Shown here piece after piece: positions 25,435 through 39,800 of a DNA stretch of 64,000 nt. Each line of letters starts with the position of its first letter. The first letter of the stretch is position 1. Origin of the DNA: Rhopalosiphum padi (taxonomy: Eukaryota > Arthropoda > Insecta > Hemiptera > Aphididae); assembly GCF_020882245.1 (NCBI RefSeq), contig NC_083599.1, positions 14,642,865 to 14,706,864 of the forward strand, given 5' to 3'. The notes beneath the pieces were generated by a model. The model searched no databases. It saw nothing but the letters and a program-made list of their open reading frames with translations, and was not told the DNA's origin. The position numbers and the translations under genes were made by a program.

Positions 25435-28400
25435 TATTTTTAAATTTATGTTTCCTTATTGAATAGATTTTCATCGATAGTTTCAATAGAGAGATTAAAG
25501 TTGTATAGTAGCTATGTCGTATATACCATCTTCAAATTTATTAACTATCGGAATATATTATTTAATACAAATATCACACAGTACATATACAAGGGGTTTA
25601 ATATAGGCAACTTTTATAACATTTTACAAAAATGCAAATTACAAAAAGTATTCTAATAGTATTTTAACGTAAAGTAATTAACGAGAGGTCTGTCAAATTT
25701 CAGTAATAAGATAAAAATAATATATTGTAAAAGACAAAATTATCTATAGTGTCCTATATATATTGGTACATTTAAAACTGATAAAAATTTAAAGTACAAA
25801 ACTCTCGTTGTTAAATAATGTTATTTATCACAATTCTTAATTTTTCATTTTAGTTTTTTTATAAAACAAATATAAATTAATAATTATAGGTAATTAGTAA
25901 TCATCTCAATTTACAAATATAATATATTTATATAAGTAAGTTTGCAAGGCAAATTCTATACATACAAAGCTTAATAATTTTCTAAATTTCTATTTTAAGA
26001 AAAAATGCTTTTAAAATTATTTTTAACATTGAAAAAATGTGTTTATTATATACATTTTTATTTTTATTCTTAGGCATTGATTATTCGTATCATTTTCATC
26101 ATATTCTAGTTATCTTAACTTCTTTTTACTCTGAAAATTATTACCAAAAAATAAATATACAATTTAAATTGATACATTCGTTATACTTTTACCTTGTGTT
26201 TCATAATAACACTGTATAATCAGGTGCTGCTTAATTTTTATCGAATTTTATCAATTTATATTAAAAAAATGACTTAAAAAAAAAATGCATTAAAAATGTC
26301 CGAAATTCTCTAAAACTCAAGTCTTAAAAATATAGAAAAATACAATATAATAAAAGTTCCATTTTTTAATTTCTTGGTGTATAAAATGAATTTTGTGCTT
26401 GGAATGCAATTTGCATTTAAATCCATCCGCTAGTAAAAATAATGTTGATAATAGGTAATAAATAACAATGAAAAAATTTTTAAAATAATATTATTATAAA
26501 TTTATAACTTTCTGATATATTATCAATTATGTCAATAACTAAGAAAATATAAAATTGTTTCTTTCAAACTTTAGTAATACTTGACATTTTGAGATCGACA
26601 GTTATATTATTAATCCGACTACAAATTATCGGATAAATTATATTTATATCATTTATTACTTAGTATTTTAAATATATATTTTGTGTTATTGAGTGATATT
26701 AATCCAAATGTCGCAGGTACTCAGCCGCCCAGGCATCGAATTTAGCTAGGAAAGCGAACATTTACATACACGTACAGAAATTGCCTATACAAAACACCTT
26801 TTATATATTTTATCAATGCATGATCATCATTATAATTATAATTCCATTAAGAAAATGATTAATACATTTACCGATATTTGATATTTTGATATAAGAAGAA
26901 CTATATTAATAAACTATTATAATAGTAAATTAATAACAAAATAAAATTTATATATAAAATAAAAAGAAAATACTAAATTTTAAAACTATTGAAAATATTT
27001 AACTCAAAAGAAAAAATTTTCGTTCATTGTGTATATCTGTTATCTATTAGTTATAACTAATTACGTAAATAACTAGTATTCAACAATACCAGTACTACTT
27101 AAAATACATTTTACCGGTAGTATCCGTACAACATAATTATATTTATTATTTATATATGTCATAGGCCATATGGAAAATTAGTTTTTTTTCAAAAAGACTA
27201 GGCTCTTTGCAATGGGGTAGCCCGTTTGCGAACTACTTATTATTTTTCCAAACAGTCTACTATTTTTCAAGCTCATTGCATACAGACTAACAGAAGTTAG
27301 GCCTTTTAAGAACTACTCAATATTTTTTCATACAGCCTGCTGTTTTTTAGTCTCATGTTATATGATCTATTTAAAATAAATAAATAAAGTAGTTCTACAT
27401 AACAAGCAGGCTTGAACACGTTGATTTTTAGGTGTAGAATGGGGCAAGATACTTTTCGGCCAGTTCACTTTTTGGTCATTATGGAATGTCCGTTTTCGGA
27501 AAGTACGCTATTTTGGTCACCAATTTAGTCTTACCATTCATATTTTAACCAATATTTTTGCAGACTTTACTTATGTGTATTGGTTGAATACTATAAATTA
27601 AATTCAAACAAAATGTTTGTAAAAATACGAATACGATTACCCTATAATTTTATTTTATTTTAGTGAAAATTGCAGATAATAATATAAGGTAACTTTTAAT
27701 TTTTTATATTTTTTATTACTAAACTTAATATATAAATAGTAAATTAATAATATAATATGATTATTATATAAATTGGTAGTTTAACAGAAAAAAATGTGAA
27801 GAATATTTTATTAAGAATATTATATAACAAGTTGTTGCTAATTTATCAATTGAAATGCTAAAAAAAATATCTGGAATATTATAAAAATTAATAAAAATGT
27901 AAATATGTAGTTTTAAAGTTTAAAATAGTAGGTAAAACCCTGAAAGTTCAATTCATAAAAATAGATGTGAATTTTAAATTAAATTTAGAGTATAGATTTT
28001 AGTTTGTTATTATTCTTCACGAGTATTGCCGTATGGGAAAGTAATACTTCTCTTTTAAAATTGTTTGGTGTGTTTTGAAATTGGTCAAGGTTAACCACGA
28101 GAAATAAATTCACATTAAATATGAAAATAAATACATTTATTAAAACTGTATATACTACTAGTCAAATAAAGATATCTTGTCATCTTGAAGTTACCATATA
28201 TAGTTATAACTTATGTTTTAAAGTTATATATAAACAAATAACAACAATGCGTATTTTATGCATAATTTATGTATGTATTAAAAAATTATTTAAGTTATAC
28301 ATTCATAACACAAAAATGTATAAAAGAAACTAGTGAAGATACAGTGGAGTATATTAAGTGCGGTGCATCACATAAACTTTTGGATTAAATAATTCTGAAT

Positions 28401-30394
28401 AAGGGACTTACGTCCTAGTTTTCATGATTTTTTAGCAATATATTTATAAACTTCTAAATCTATTAGATAAAATTATAAATTATGTATACAAATTTTATTA
28501 TGTATTAAAGTATACAAAAAAAAACTATTTATTGTCACAGATGAAAATTTGAGAATAATATTGTTAAGAGAGCAAATACAAAACACAGAATAGGTAGCGA
28601 AATTGTCTAGCTTACAGAGAAATTTTGATTTTTACTTCATACTTTTCAAATAATTAATAATTATTAAGAATTAATTTATTGAAGTTTACAACTAACATAC
28701 GCCAATATAATATTAATAATAAAAATTATAGAATTAATAATAAATTCCTATCTTTGCTGAATTTTTTTCTTGAGGGGGGCCTACAAAATTGAAATAACAT
28801 TTTGTTTTGTGTTGTAATTCTTGTTTTAATTATTAAAAGTAATGGAACGTGAGGTTTTTCGTTACAATCAACGGGAAGTGCGATGACCGACCCATTATGA
28901 TTTCCTGCACGAGACAAACTATTTTTTTTTTTTTTTGTTTGACACCGAGACTATTACGTGAATATTAAATATTTAGAGGGCACGCGTACTTTTTAATGGG
29001 AAAATGTGGTTGTCACTATTACAACGTGACCGAAATCAGGAAGAAGATATTTTAACACATAAATGAATCTTTAAGAATCATAAACCACTGATTAATATTA
29101 TAACTGATGTATTTATTGGAGTTAGTACAATTAAAAAATGTTGTTATCTTGTTGTGAAGATATTTCTGTCTTAGTGTCAAGGTTTAAGACTATTTTTTTT
29201 TTTTTTAGAGTAAAATTTAGAAAAGAACATGGTATTAAAATTGAGACTATTTTAAAGCTTCAGTAAAAAAAATCTTATTAGGTTCATATTAAATTGATCA
29301 AATAACAATGTAAAACTATTAATAATTGTAATCAAGAAACAACGTTTTTATAAATCAAAAAAACTAGTATAAGCTAAACAATTTCAAATGTCTATAAAAA
29401 GTACAAAAAAAAAATTATTATTATAAGATTAATATATTACACTATATACTATTATTTTATTTTTTAAATTTAAAAAACGAGGTCGTTTGTAAATAATGTA
29501 AAATATACATAACAATTAATAATTAGAATAAATTACATATAACAACTAACTAAAATATATAATTTATAAAATATATTTTAATTGTTGAAAAAAATCAAAA
29601 TTTGTTAGTCACGATTTTTTTTTAGAAGCGTTTCAAGATCATATTTTTACGAAATTTGTAAGTTATTTTGTAGTTAAAAATTCATAAAAATGTTAATACT
29701 CATACCTAAGGTTTGAAATTTTATTACAAGGTTCTACATAACTACGTACATAAGTTGAAATTAAATTAATTATAAACAAAAGTCAAATGAAATCTCGTGA
29801 AACTTATCCAATTGTCAGAGTTGGTATATTCAATTTTATTTTATAACTTTTGTTGTTAGTTGCATTAAAACAAATAATATACTAATGATTAGGTTGAATT
29901 ATTTGTATGAAAGTATTAACCATTAAATATAAATGCATTCAATTTGTGTTTAGGTATACATGCTACATTTTAGAAGTAATTATAACAAGCAAAAATATTG
30001 TTGAAAAGTACTCAAAAGAATAATATTCATAATAAATTATGATATGGCATTAAATGACAAATATTTAATTTTAGATTAATTGCTCAAAATATTTTTAAAA
30101 TGTATTTTATTTATTTCTGTAGTTAATAGATTTTATTTTATAACATTTATTCATGAAAACAAACTGATACAAAATATATTAATTTAGTTAATTGTAATGT
30201 TTTAATGAATGACGAGAGTCGGCTGTAGCCTGTAAGAATCGTACTAAACTGCGTGCGTCCGGCACGGTTTTAAACAAAATTATTCGTCGACTCGTCGTGT
30301 TATATTTTTATATTTCAATGCCCTCTCCGTGTATAATAATGACGTGATAACTGATGAGAATAAAACAAATCATTGTAAAACCAAGTAGCATAAT

Positions 30395-30981
30395 TAGGGC
30401 TGGGATTTGTATGTAAATACATATTTTTGCTAAAAAATGATAAATTCATTTTACGTGATTTGCAATAAAATAAAACATATTTTATTTTACATGTTTTTAC
30501 ATATTTCATCATAAATTCATATTTTAACATTATTTGTAAAATGTCTGCTTTTTTTTTATATATTTCGTAAATTTTGACAATTTCGGCGGTTTAGTAGTAT
30601 TATACATTTATACTTCGATAGTACTAATCGTAAAAATTGTAATTGTATAATATGCATATGGGAAATTAGTATATGAAAGTATTAATTAAATATTAATAAC
30701 TTGATTATAGTTTATTTTATTTGTTTCTGTTCGATAACTATACATTAATGATCTTAGATTATACATTATATTCAACAATTATTAGACAAAATAAATTTAC
30801 GAATTTTCAACAGTGTCAGTATTTGAGTTCCTGTGGTTGTGAAAATATTTTTATATTTTTTATTTTTTAAATTAAATTCATTAATATATTCATTATAAAT
30901 TAAAAGCAATTAGTTGTATATTGTTATTCAAAAATTATTTAGAATTTTATTTTAATTTTACACGTTAAAATCCCAGTCCTA
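30395..30981. mobile_element. Non-autonomous hAT-like element, 587 bp
   Basis: Terminal inverted repeats are TAGGGCTGGGATTT at the left and AAATCCCAGTCCTA at the right (13 of 14 match when one is reversed). They are flanked by 8-bp direct repeats AGCATAAT (30387-30394) and ACCATAAT (30982-30989), with one mismatch. An 8-bp target duplication is the hallmark of hAT elements. The interior is AT-rich with no transposase frame. Confidence 0.68.
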
Positions 30982-31409
30982 ACCATAATACATTGCTCCT
31001 GCACTCATAATCTAACATAACATTGATAATATTATATATAGTATAGACACGCCACGAAACAGAAAAATACAAAACGCTCCAAATAATGGATACGGCCGTT
31101 ATGACGTGTCTTCGGCGTTGGCGAAGTAGTAATGGATACGTACACTGTTTGCATAAGATTCGTAACCAATCTGGCTCACGCACGCACGTGATAACAACAA
31201 GTTTTCTCGTCATCTCTCACGTAGTGTCACGTGACGTGACTCGCGACCACGATTAAAAATTTTACAATATAGGTATAACAAAATTAGCCTGATAATCAAT
31301 TTATTATGTATTTATGTATATAATTATATTTTAAATATTTGTCGCTATACTTAGCAGTGCAGCACGTTGCACATAACGACTGTAAATTTATGATTTTTCT
31401 AACCAAAAA

Positions 31410-31707
31410 CATGCTTCGTTCTTCCCGTTTTCCTCAGCTCTCGTTAGTTATAGAAATATGATTTGTACACCAAAATAAACTTGAGAAGTTCTACAAGACG
31501 ACTACATACTCGTTTTTTGATAATTTTTTTTTCTATTTTTTTATGATTTTTTTTAAACATTTTGAAAATTTCAAATGCAAATATTTCCAATTTAAAAAAA
31601 AAATTGGCACGCAGTCATCTAGTAGAACTTTTAAAATTTATTTTGATGTATAAATCATTTTTCTACGACTAACGAGAGCTGAGGAAAATGGGAAGTACGA
31701 AAGCATG
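31410..31707. mobile_element. Foldback (long inverted repeat) element
   Basis: Two imperfect inverted arms of about 85-120 bases (from 31410 and back from 31707) are separated by a T/A-rich spacer. Shared arm landmarks are CATGCTT…CGT, TTTTCCTCAGCTCTCGTTAG and AAAATAAA…AGTTCTAC. The whole would fold into one long hairpin. It contains no frame, and I could not identify a target duplication. Confidence 0.75.
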
Positions 31708-33076
31708 ATTTTACGGTCGAATTTCGCTACCAGAACGACCTCTTAATCTAATATTATTATAGGATGTTATACCTATATTATACTGTAATTATATTCATGT
31801 GTGTACGTTGATTGCTTCGCACGTAGATGGTTTTCCCGTACAATCGTTATTGACGAACGACGAGTCATACTATGCTATTGTAAATAATTATGTATATATA
31901 TATATATATATATTTGTATTGTTGCGATAATGTACGCCGGGACGACGAACGACTTGACAGGCTTGTAGTTATGTAGTTAGTTGTCGTCCGTCGCCGATAG
32001 ACAAGATATACCGTGATATAATCAACATGCCGATTATATCATCTAATGACTAATATACGGTTTTCTCTGATGCGTGACACTATTGATGTTTCTGATTTTC
32101 CATACACCACACACATTCCCAGGATTGCCACTATTCGGGCTTCAGTCCTATTAAATATGACATATCTAGTGAGACTACATATTATTTATAATAATTTTTG
32201 ATTTGAACTGCTTACTTTATACTTAAGTAAAAATAACATTTTTTTTTTTTTTATTGACATTCTAATTTAAAATAAAAGCAATACATTTATAAAATACATA
32301 TTGTTTTCCGTAGCAAATGATATAAGAGCTACTATTTTTTTTACCTAAAGAAAATGGTAAATAAGGTGGTTAAATAAAAATAATAACAAGTTTCAAAATA
32401 AGAAACATTTCAATTGAATATTTACTTTTTTTTATTTTTTTTTTTCAAACTGATTTCTTTTCATATTTAAATATATTTTAAAAAAATCATATAAAATCGG
32501 GACATACAATTTCTAATAAAATATCAGACGAATACCATCACTATTTAGTATTTATTTTAAATTATTTAGTTGATAATTATAATAATAATAATAAACTAAT
32601 AATTAAAAACTATAATATTTTAGTAGGGTTCAGTGCAAATACTTTTAACATTAATTATCATTCAGACTGCATAGGTAGGTATGTTAATTTACAGGATACA
32701 CACTTTATGTAATTTTACACACTACTTTAGGCTTATAATTCCCAGGTAGAAAATAGGTACATATTTCAATATTTGTATAAGTAATACAATTTATTTTAGT
32801 AAATAAACAGCTAATCTAAAAAATAAGTAAATCAATATGAAAAAAAAATGTATTTTAATATATAAATTTAATCAAAAGTTATTATTTTTAATAATTGAAC
32901 AGTATTATAGTAATTATAATAATAGATAATCATAATAAATAATAATAAATATATAAAATTACTTTAGTAATATAATTAAATTATGTAACAAACGGTTCTG
33001 TAAGGTACTATTATATTAAGGTACTATTTATTTTGGAGTATTCTTAATTTAAGTGGTGGTTGGTGGTTTTATAATG

Positions 33077-33713
33077 TTAGTATAGTACATGATGATATCC
33101 TGCAGGTTGATTATTTCCTTCTTTACAATCTTTACATATTTTTGTTATAAATAATAAATTTAATATATACATAAAATGTTGGTTGCAATCGTTGTTAATA
33201 AAATTTGGATATTTTTCATTATTTTTTTTATTGTAAAATGTAAAAATGTTTTTAAAATGCCTTGCTGACTTTAAATAAAATTCCACTGTTCGTTATAAAT
33301 ATTTAAGCATTTATTACAGCACTTTTGTAAATAAAGCAATAAAAGTAAACTATTTGGATTATTTAATGAATCTTGTGTAATTAAATTAAATTTACAGATT
33401 GAACAATTAAAATGATTTACACATTTTTTTGCTAAGTATCCAATAAAAGAAAAACTAAACAAGATTCTAATGTCACTGTTTCCGATTGCAGATTAGAGAG
33501 GTCGTTTAAAGGTTTAACTGTTAGTTTAGTGACGGTTGATATTGTAGATGTAGAACATGAATTTGGAATTAACCGTTCTCCAATTTCTCTTGATTCTTCG
33601 ACATTTATTATACTAGAGGTTATGTCAACATTTTCTAACGATAAACTTTCGTTTCGTATTTTTCTATTGCGTGACATATCTATTATACTATATATTATAA
33701 TCAATGATATCAT
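33077..33713 (-). pseudogene. Broken THAP/P-element-type transposase remnant
   Basis: Three overlapping minus-strand frames (33713-33432, 33462-33271, 33286-33077) read as one protein interrupted by at least two frameshifts. The middle part carries YLAKKCVNHFNCSICKFNL, resembling the GY-[IV/L]-A-K-K … C-x2-C segment seen in THAP/P-type transposases of insect genomes. The last part ends in a HFMYILNLLFITKIC-like segment, also as expected there. No zinc-finger N-terminus or catalytic core is visible. The reading frame is dead. The family name is from remembered patterns, not a search. Confidence 0.5.
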
Positions 33714-36700
33714 TTTGACTATTTTGATTTAATTTAAAATTTAAATTTATGTCCTTGGCAAACGTGAAACGTTTAATTTATAAATAATACATATGAACTG
33801 GGTATATAGTTTATTAGGTAATTTAGTATTTATATCTATAGGTACCTATTTCCAATATGTATAAAGATGTTTCTAGATTGATTAACTTATATAATATGAA
33901 TAAATAATGGCATATGAAATACAAACAATAGAATGAATAACAAAATAATTGTGGGTACGTTTAATGTGTTCGAGAAAAAATATAATATTAATTAGTATGT
34001 CGCTATTGGATTTCCTGCGGATGTGTCTCGTCAAAGTATTACAATAAAATTATATATATATATGAAAAAACATTTTTTATCATTCATTAAATATAGGGAA
34101 ATACCAAATGACTCAATCACTTAGTGTTGTTAACGTTTTGGAAAACTTCAGATTTCAATCAACTTGTACGTGATTCGAATAGTACAATACATTATACAAT
34201 ATGAAATATAATACCATATAAAATGTTAGGATTCATCAACACAGTGACGGATTAGTGTACACTTTAATGTTCATTAAAATGTCGTTATTGCTTTCGAGTA
34301 TGGTTCTTATTAAAGCTATACCTATGATTATTATTTGTTAATGATCCAAAAATCACACTTAAATGTCCACCAAAACTCAAAAATTGTAAATGGTTCTCAT
34401 TAATTTTTTTCTTAAAAAATACACGTTTATTGTATACTCAATACCCAAATACATAGTTGTATTACTATGATTGCTCTTCTGAATTTATGCAAGAGTGCAA
34501 CTTGACCAACAGTTAGATACGTGTTGAGGATCGGAGAGTTAATTTAATTTGATATTTGTCCTTTACAATTTAAATATTATTAGAGTAAAAAAAAATCAAA
34601 AAAATCTTTAAAAATGTTATTCAAATCAATAGATAATAATCATAGTGTATAATATTAATTATTATCTAAAATGTGATTGAAACGTTGAAAATGCATATGA
34701 AATGGTTTAAAAGAGGCATATAATTCGCAAAAAAAAAAAATTATTCAAATCCTGAAAAAAGGTTATCGTTAAAAAGTAAAAATACTTATTTACTTTTAAA
34801 AATGTATAGACACATTTTGCATTATAGGCATATTTCCAAATAAATGTTTAAAAGTATTTACTAAAATAAAATAAAATTATGCATATGTTTGTGTTTTAAT
34901 ACAAGTATGAAAAACAATAATAAAACGTATAACATAAATACTGTAATAACTATAAACGATATTGTAAAACTATTAACGATTAATATATTTAACTATGTTT
35001 AATTTATATAATAACAATATAATAGACTATATAGGCAATAGCCTATACTTAACAAAATTCATAAAATATATGTAATTGTTTATAATATGCGGTTAAACAA
35101 TTTTAAATCTTTTAACATGATTTTCAAGTTTCACAATATTGAAAACTTTAACTATTACAACTTATCAATAATGACTGGTGAACATTTATAACTCATATGT
35201 GTCTTATAAAAACAATATTTTACAAATTGATTACATAAGATGAAATTTTGATAACTAAGTATATAAAAATTATGTTATACTTATAATTATTAAACAGTTA
35301 CTATAAAATAGTAGTGAATTGTTAACGTTTCTATTTAAAATTTAAACACATTAATTTATTTTATTTTAGTAAAAATATTTTTTTTTAATTTATTTAAAAG
35401 TATGCAATAAATACGTAAAAAGTTTCTACTCAAATTATGTACTTTTCATCCGGTACCTTTTTTATACCAATACATTAACAAACACTTTTTCCGGCCACAA
35501 TAATAGATTATACATTATACGGTGTACCGTGTTACCTATAACACTACTATAATATACAATATTATATAATATTATAATATACAATCGATGCTAATATATA
35601 TCCACGGTGCACGTGCTCGGAGATTAAACGGTGCTAATATATAATTCAAAAACATGCGTGGTATTTCCTATATGCAAATGAATTATTACGCACCGAGTAA
35701 GTATAATTTCCTGTTAGGACACCGAACACGATATAAAGACGTTACGGTTGTTGTGTCTTACATAAATATTTATATTTATTGTGTTATGTGTACACGGAAT
35801 ACACTGACACAGAGGCTGAAATGCTGGGCCAACTATTGAGGTTTATCTGTTAATCATCGAATCTAAATAAAATATAATACATGCATATATAACCCTATAT
35901 ATATAAGGGTTTCTAAGGGAGGTGTTAGTATTATTTATTCGTTTATTTATAAAATTCTAAGGTTTAAATTGCGTAATAATTATTGACTAATGTTATAGAC
36001 AATCATTCGTTTTTTGTTTTTTGTGGATATGCACAGGATCCTACGCAGCATTGTGTGTGACAAAGTAAATACTAAATATAATACCAGTGGTTTTGCTTGG
36101 TCTTAAATTCTGTTAGCTGCACATATTATTAACATAGAAATATTTCATTTTTAACAGAATAAGACACACGTCGCCGTAATGCGTCACTATCAAAATTCGT
36201 TACGTTAAACTTCAAGCCTATACGACTATAATATAAGTTATATAAGTGTATTTTATAGAAACTTAGACGTCTATATATATATACATTAAGATGTGTTAGT
36301 GTGACCTATGTAAGTATGCATACATTATATGAATATATGATGTGTGTGGTGCGAACTCGTTGTACAACAATAATTTTATCGTAATTTCGTATAATTTTAT
36401 TTCTAAAACTGTTTTTATGTATCGGGGTAAAAATGTAACAAGAAAAATTATACCGCTTTTTGTTCGATTATTATTGGTGGGCCGGTCAAAAATTCTTGTC
36501 TTCGAGAGCAAAATTTCGAATCAGGGCGCAACTGCAGCATCATATAATATAATAGGTACCTCCATCCAACCGTGCGTATATAATGTGTAAACGTATATTA
36601 TATACAATGAATTTTTATTGTAAACTGGATTTATTTCCGTAAATAAATAATAATAATAATTATTATTATTATTACTACCGTCGGTATCGTCCGTGTCTTC

Positions 36701-36743
36701 CGTCTGTCGGAAAAAATTCGCAGCGTTGCGACGTCGTCGCAGG

Positions 36744-36848
36744 ATGGAGGGGATGTTGACGGACGAACCGCGTCCGGAGCGGGACGGGGCCGAGAGGACG
36801 CGCACTGTCCTGGCCGTGGCACAACGATGCTCGCCGCGTTCCGTGTAA
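36744..36848 (+). other. Upstream ORF overlapping the carboxypeptidase start
   Basis: A 34-codon frame opens at 36744 and closes at 36848, overlapping the ATG at 36827 in another frame. It would matter only if transcription starts before 36744. No TATA box is obvious here. Confidence 0.35.
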
Positions 36849-39800
36849 TACTCGCGTGTTGCGCCGCCGGGTGTTGCGTGTGGCGGCGGGCCGCATGCCT
36901 GTCGTCCGAGTCGACGCCGCTGTACCTGCGGAGCGCGTATCCGCTGTGGGACCCCAAGTCCACGCCGTCCCATTCGGCCGCCGAGCCGCTGCTGCTCACG
37001 CCGTACCTGCGCAACGGCAACATACTCAGGGCCAAGCAACTGGCCCGGGTGACCGAAGTGTACCGGCCGCAACACGTGGTCAGCTACTCCGGTTACTTCA
37101 CGGTCGACGACCAACACAACTCCAATCTGTTCTTCTGGTTCTTCCCCGCCACGGTAACCGTATACTAAAATATCAATATTTTTTTAAGTTATGAAACGAA
37201 TAATAATATTGTGTAATACAATAACGATGAAGGATCGTGTCACGGATGCAGCGGTCCATAAATATATTACATACTTCGAAAAAGGTCGGAAAAAATGGCG
37301 AAGAAAATGATTTACTTATTACTTATTAGTAAATAACTTATTACCCTATATTACAGGGGCGGCCAAACAGTCGATCGCGCACAATTTCAAAGTCGATCAT
37401 TTTAGAATTTATTTTTAGGGCCACGCGCACTAAAATTAATCGAGGTTGTAGTGAACAAATTGTCGATAAGTTCTATCTGTATAATTTTTATATATTATAT
37501 ACATTTTCTATGGAAGTATATTTTTAGTAGATCGTGATCAAAAAAAATTGACCACCCCTGCTATATTATGCTAGGGCAGAGGACTTGCAGCACTTGCATA
37601 TTTGTTTTACACGATCACAAAAATAGCTAAGCGTGAAAAACAAATACGTTTTATCGTTGTATACTAAGATAAAGCTATAGGTATACTATAGTTTTGTTAT
37701 TTTATTTTGCATATACGTAAATACATATTTTGAGGTTTGTTTTATTTTAGGGCATATTTCTTCCATTTTATACTTTTTGATACATAATTCATTAATAATT
37801 TTATTAATATTTTCTCTGTCGACGTTTCTATTTCATTTAACATACAACTAAGTTGTTGGATTTAAATTTATTTTAAATTTTTATCGTTTAATATGGATGT
37901 TGTTTGTTCACAAACTCGTATGGTTTACCTAAAAGCGCTAGAGGATCGACGAGTAGATAAATTTTTCATTTATTAATTTTATTTCTAGATAACTTTAGGT
38001 AATGGTTCACGGCACAAAATATGATCAAAATAGTGTCTCTGATTTATTCACATTTCACATTCAGTACACCTATTCGATGTTACTCTAAACGGTCAACTAC
38101 GCAACTAACGCATTCTGTTTCAGATTTATTTTATTTTTATTTACAAAACGTCAAAAATATCTACTTATTAAATGCAGAATAACACTAATTTAATTAAGTT
38201 AAAAAAATAAAAACGTTTTAATTTGTTCAGTATGCAATTTACTATATACCTAAGACATTTTTTAAATAAGTGCTTAAAAAATTTTTAGACACGTTTTAAA
38301 TTTTAGACGCAGCCATATGAAAGAGGTAATTCTTCTGACCCTATAGATTCCAAAAGACTATAGCAGTAGACAGAAGTTTAATACTTTGTATACTTTGTAT
38401 GTCTGTTGACATACGTATAACGTATATCAAAAATGTAATATGTATAGTCATTTTTATTGTAGCAGAGTAAAAAAAAATGACAAATTAAGGTAGGTTTTGA
38501 TGAAATATTATTTTTTGTAGTGTCCATCGACGAGTTAAATAATAAATAATACTGCAATAGATGTTTTCTTGATTTTAATTTTATTAATTGTCTATTTTTT
38601 GTATCGTTGAGCTTATATTCAATATAATATGAGAAATATTAAGTTCAATTAATTTCTGAATTATATAGTAGGGAAAAATGTGGGGGAATATATAAACCAC
38701 CTATATAAGCGGGAATTATTGTATCTCCGGGACTAAAAATCTTAAAAATGCTTAAATTATTTTACTATGGCTATAATATTGTAGCACGGTGAATCTTCTT
38801 TTTAGAAGTCTCACGTAAAAATAAAGCCTTATAAAATTATACTACGAATATACCTATATGACTATATATTATGTAGTTCATTATACAACTTATCAAAGTG
38901 TCTATTGTATGTCATTACGGTCATATACCTGCAATAATAATAACTGTAGTGAGAAATAAATGTCATGAACGGAAAGTTTTCCTATTCTACCAAAAGTTTA
39001 ATTCATACGCTTTATGTTATTATTATAGTGTCTTTACCACGAAACAGAAGCACCGTTAATTTTATGGCTGGAAGGTGGCCCTGGTGCCAGTACAGCGTTC
39101 AGCGTGTTTAAAGAAATCGGCCCGTTCAATTCCTCATTTGACGGAAAAACTTACACAATTGACGAAAATCCATTATCTTGGCACAATAACAATTCATTAC
39201 TATTCATCGACAGTCCTGTGGGCACAGGTAAAACGAATTATAATACCCATAACCAAATATTATATTTATTAATTTTTAACATGTTTAACTATTTATGACT
39301 AATTTAATGCAGTAGGTACACACTTACCAACAATGTGTATTTTAAGTAGTAAAAATTAAATTAACTATCGATGTATTATGGTAACGGGATGGTTTGAAGA
39401 TACTTTACATGAGAGAGAACGAATATTTGATATATATTATATTCTTGTTTTCCTTTTCAATTATTGTGTTTCAATCGGTTTAATTGATTTTTAGACAATT
39501 TAATTTAATTTTTGCAGGTGTGTCATGTGCGCACATATCGATAGCTTTACACAAGTAACTTTTGAAACTTTGTTAATATATATTATTTTTATTCTAGGAT
39601 TCAGTTTCACTGAACACATTGACGGTTATGCAACAAACTTCACGACCGTTGGAGAACAACTCTTCGAAGCTCTAACACAATTCTACACTATGTTTCCCGA
39701 ACAGCGACCAAATCCGTTCTATATTGTTGCTGAATCATACGGTGGTACGTACATAAAACACTCGATTGATAATAAAATTAATGTACCCATAATTTACGTA

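Larger units (their letters stand above)
23566..36826. other. AT-rich intergenic region
   Basis: No intact gene was found on either strand over about 13 kb. Contents I can name are an orphan coding-like fragment (25282-25434), a hAT-like element (30395-30981), a foldback element (31410-31707) and a decayed transposase (33077-33713). Elsewhere I see only AT-rich sequence with short spurious frames. Confidence 0.6.
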
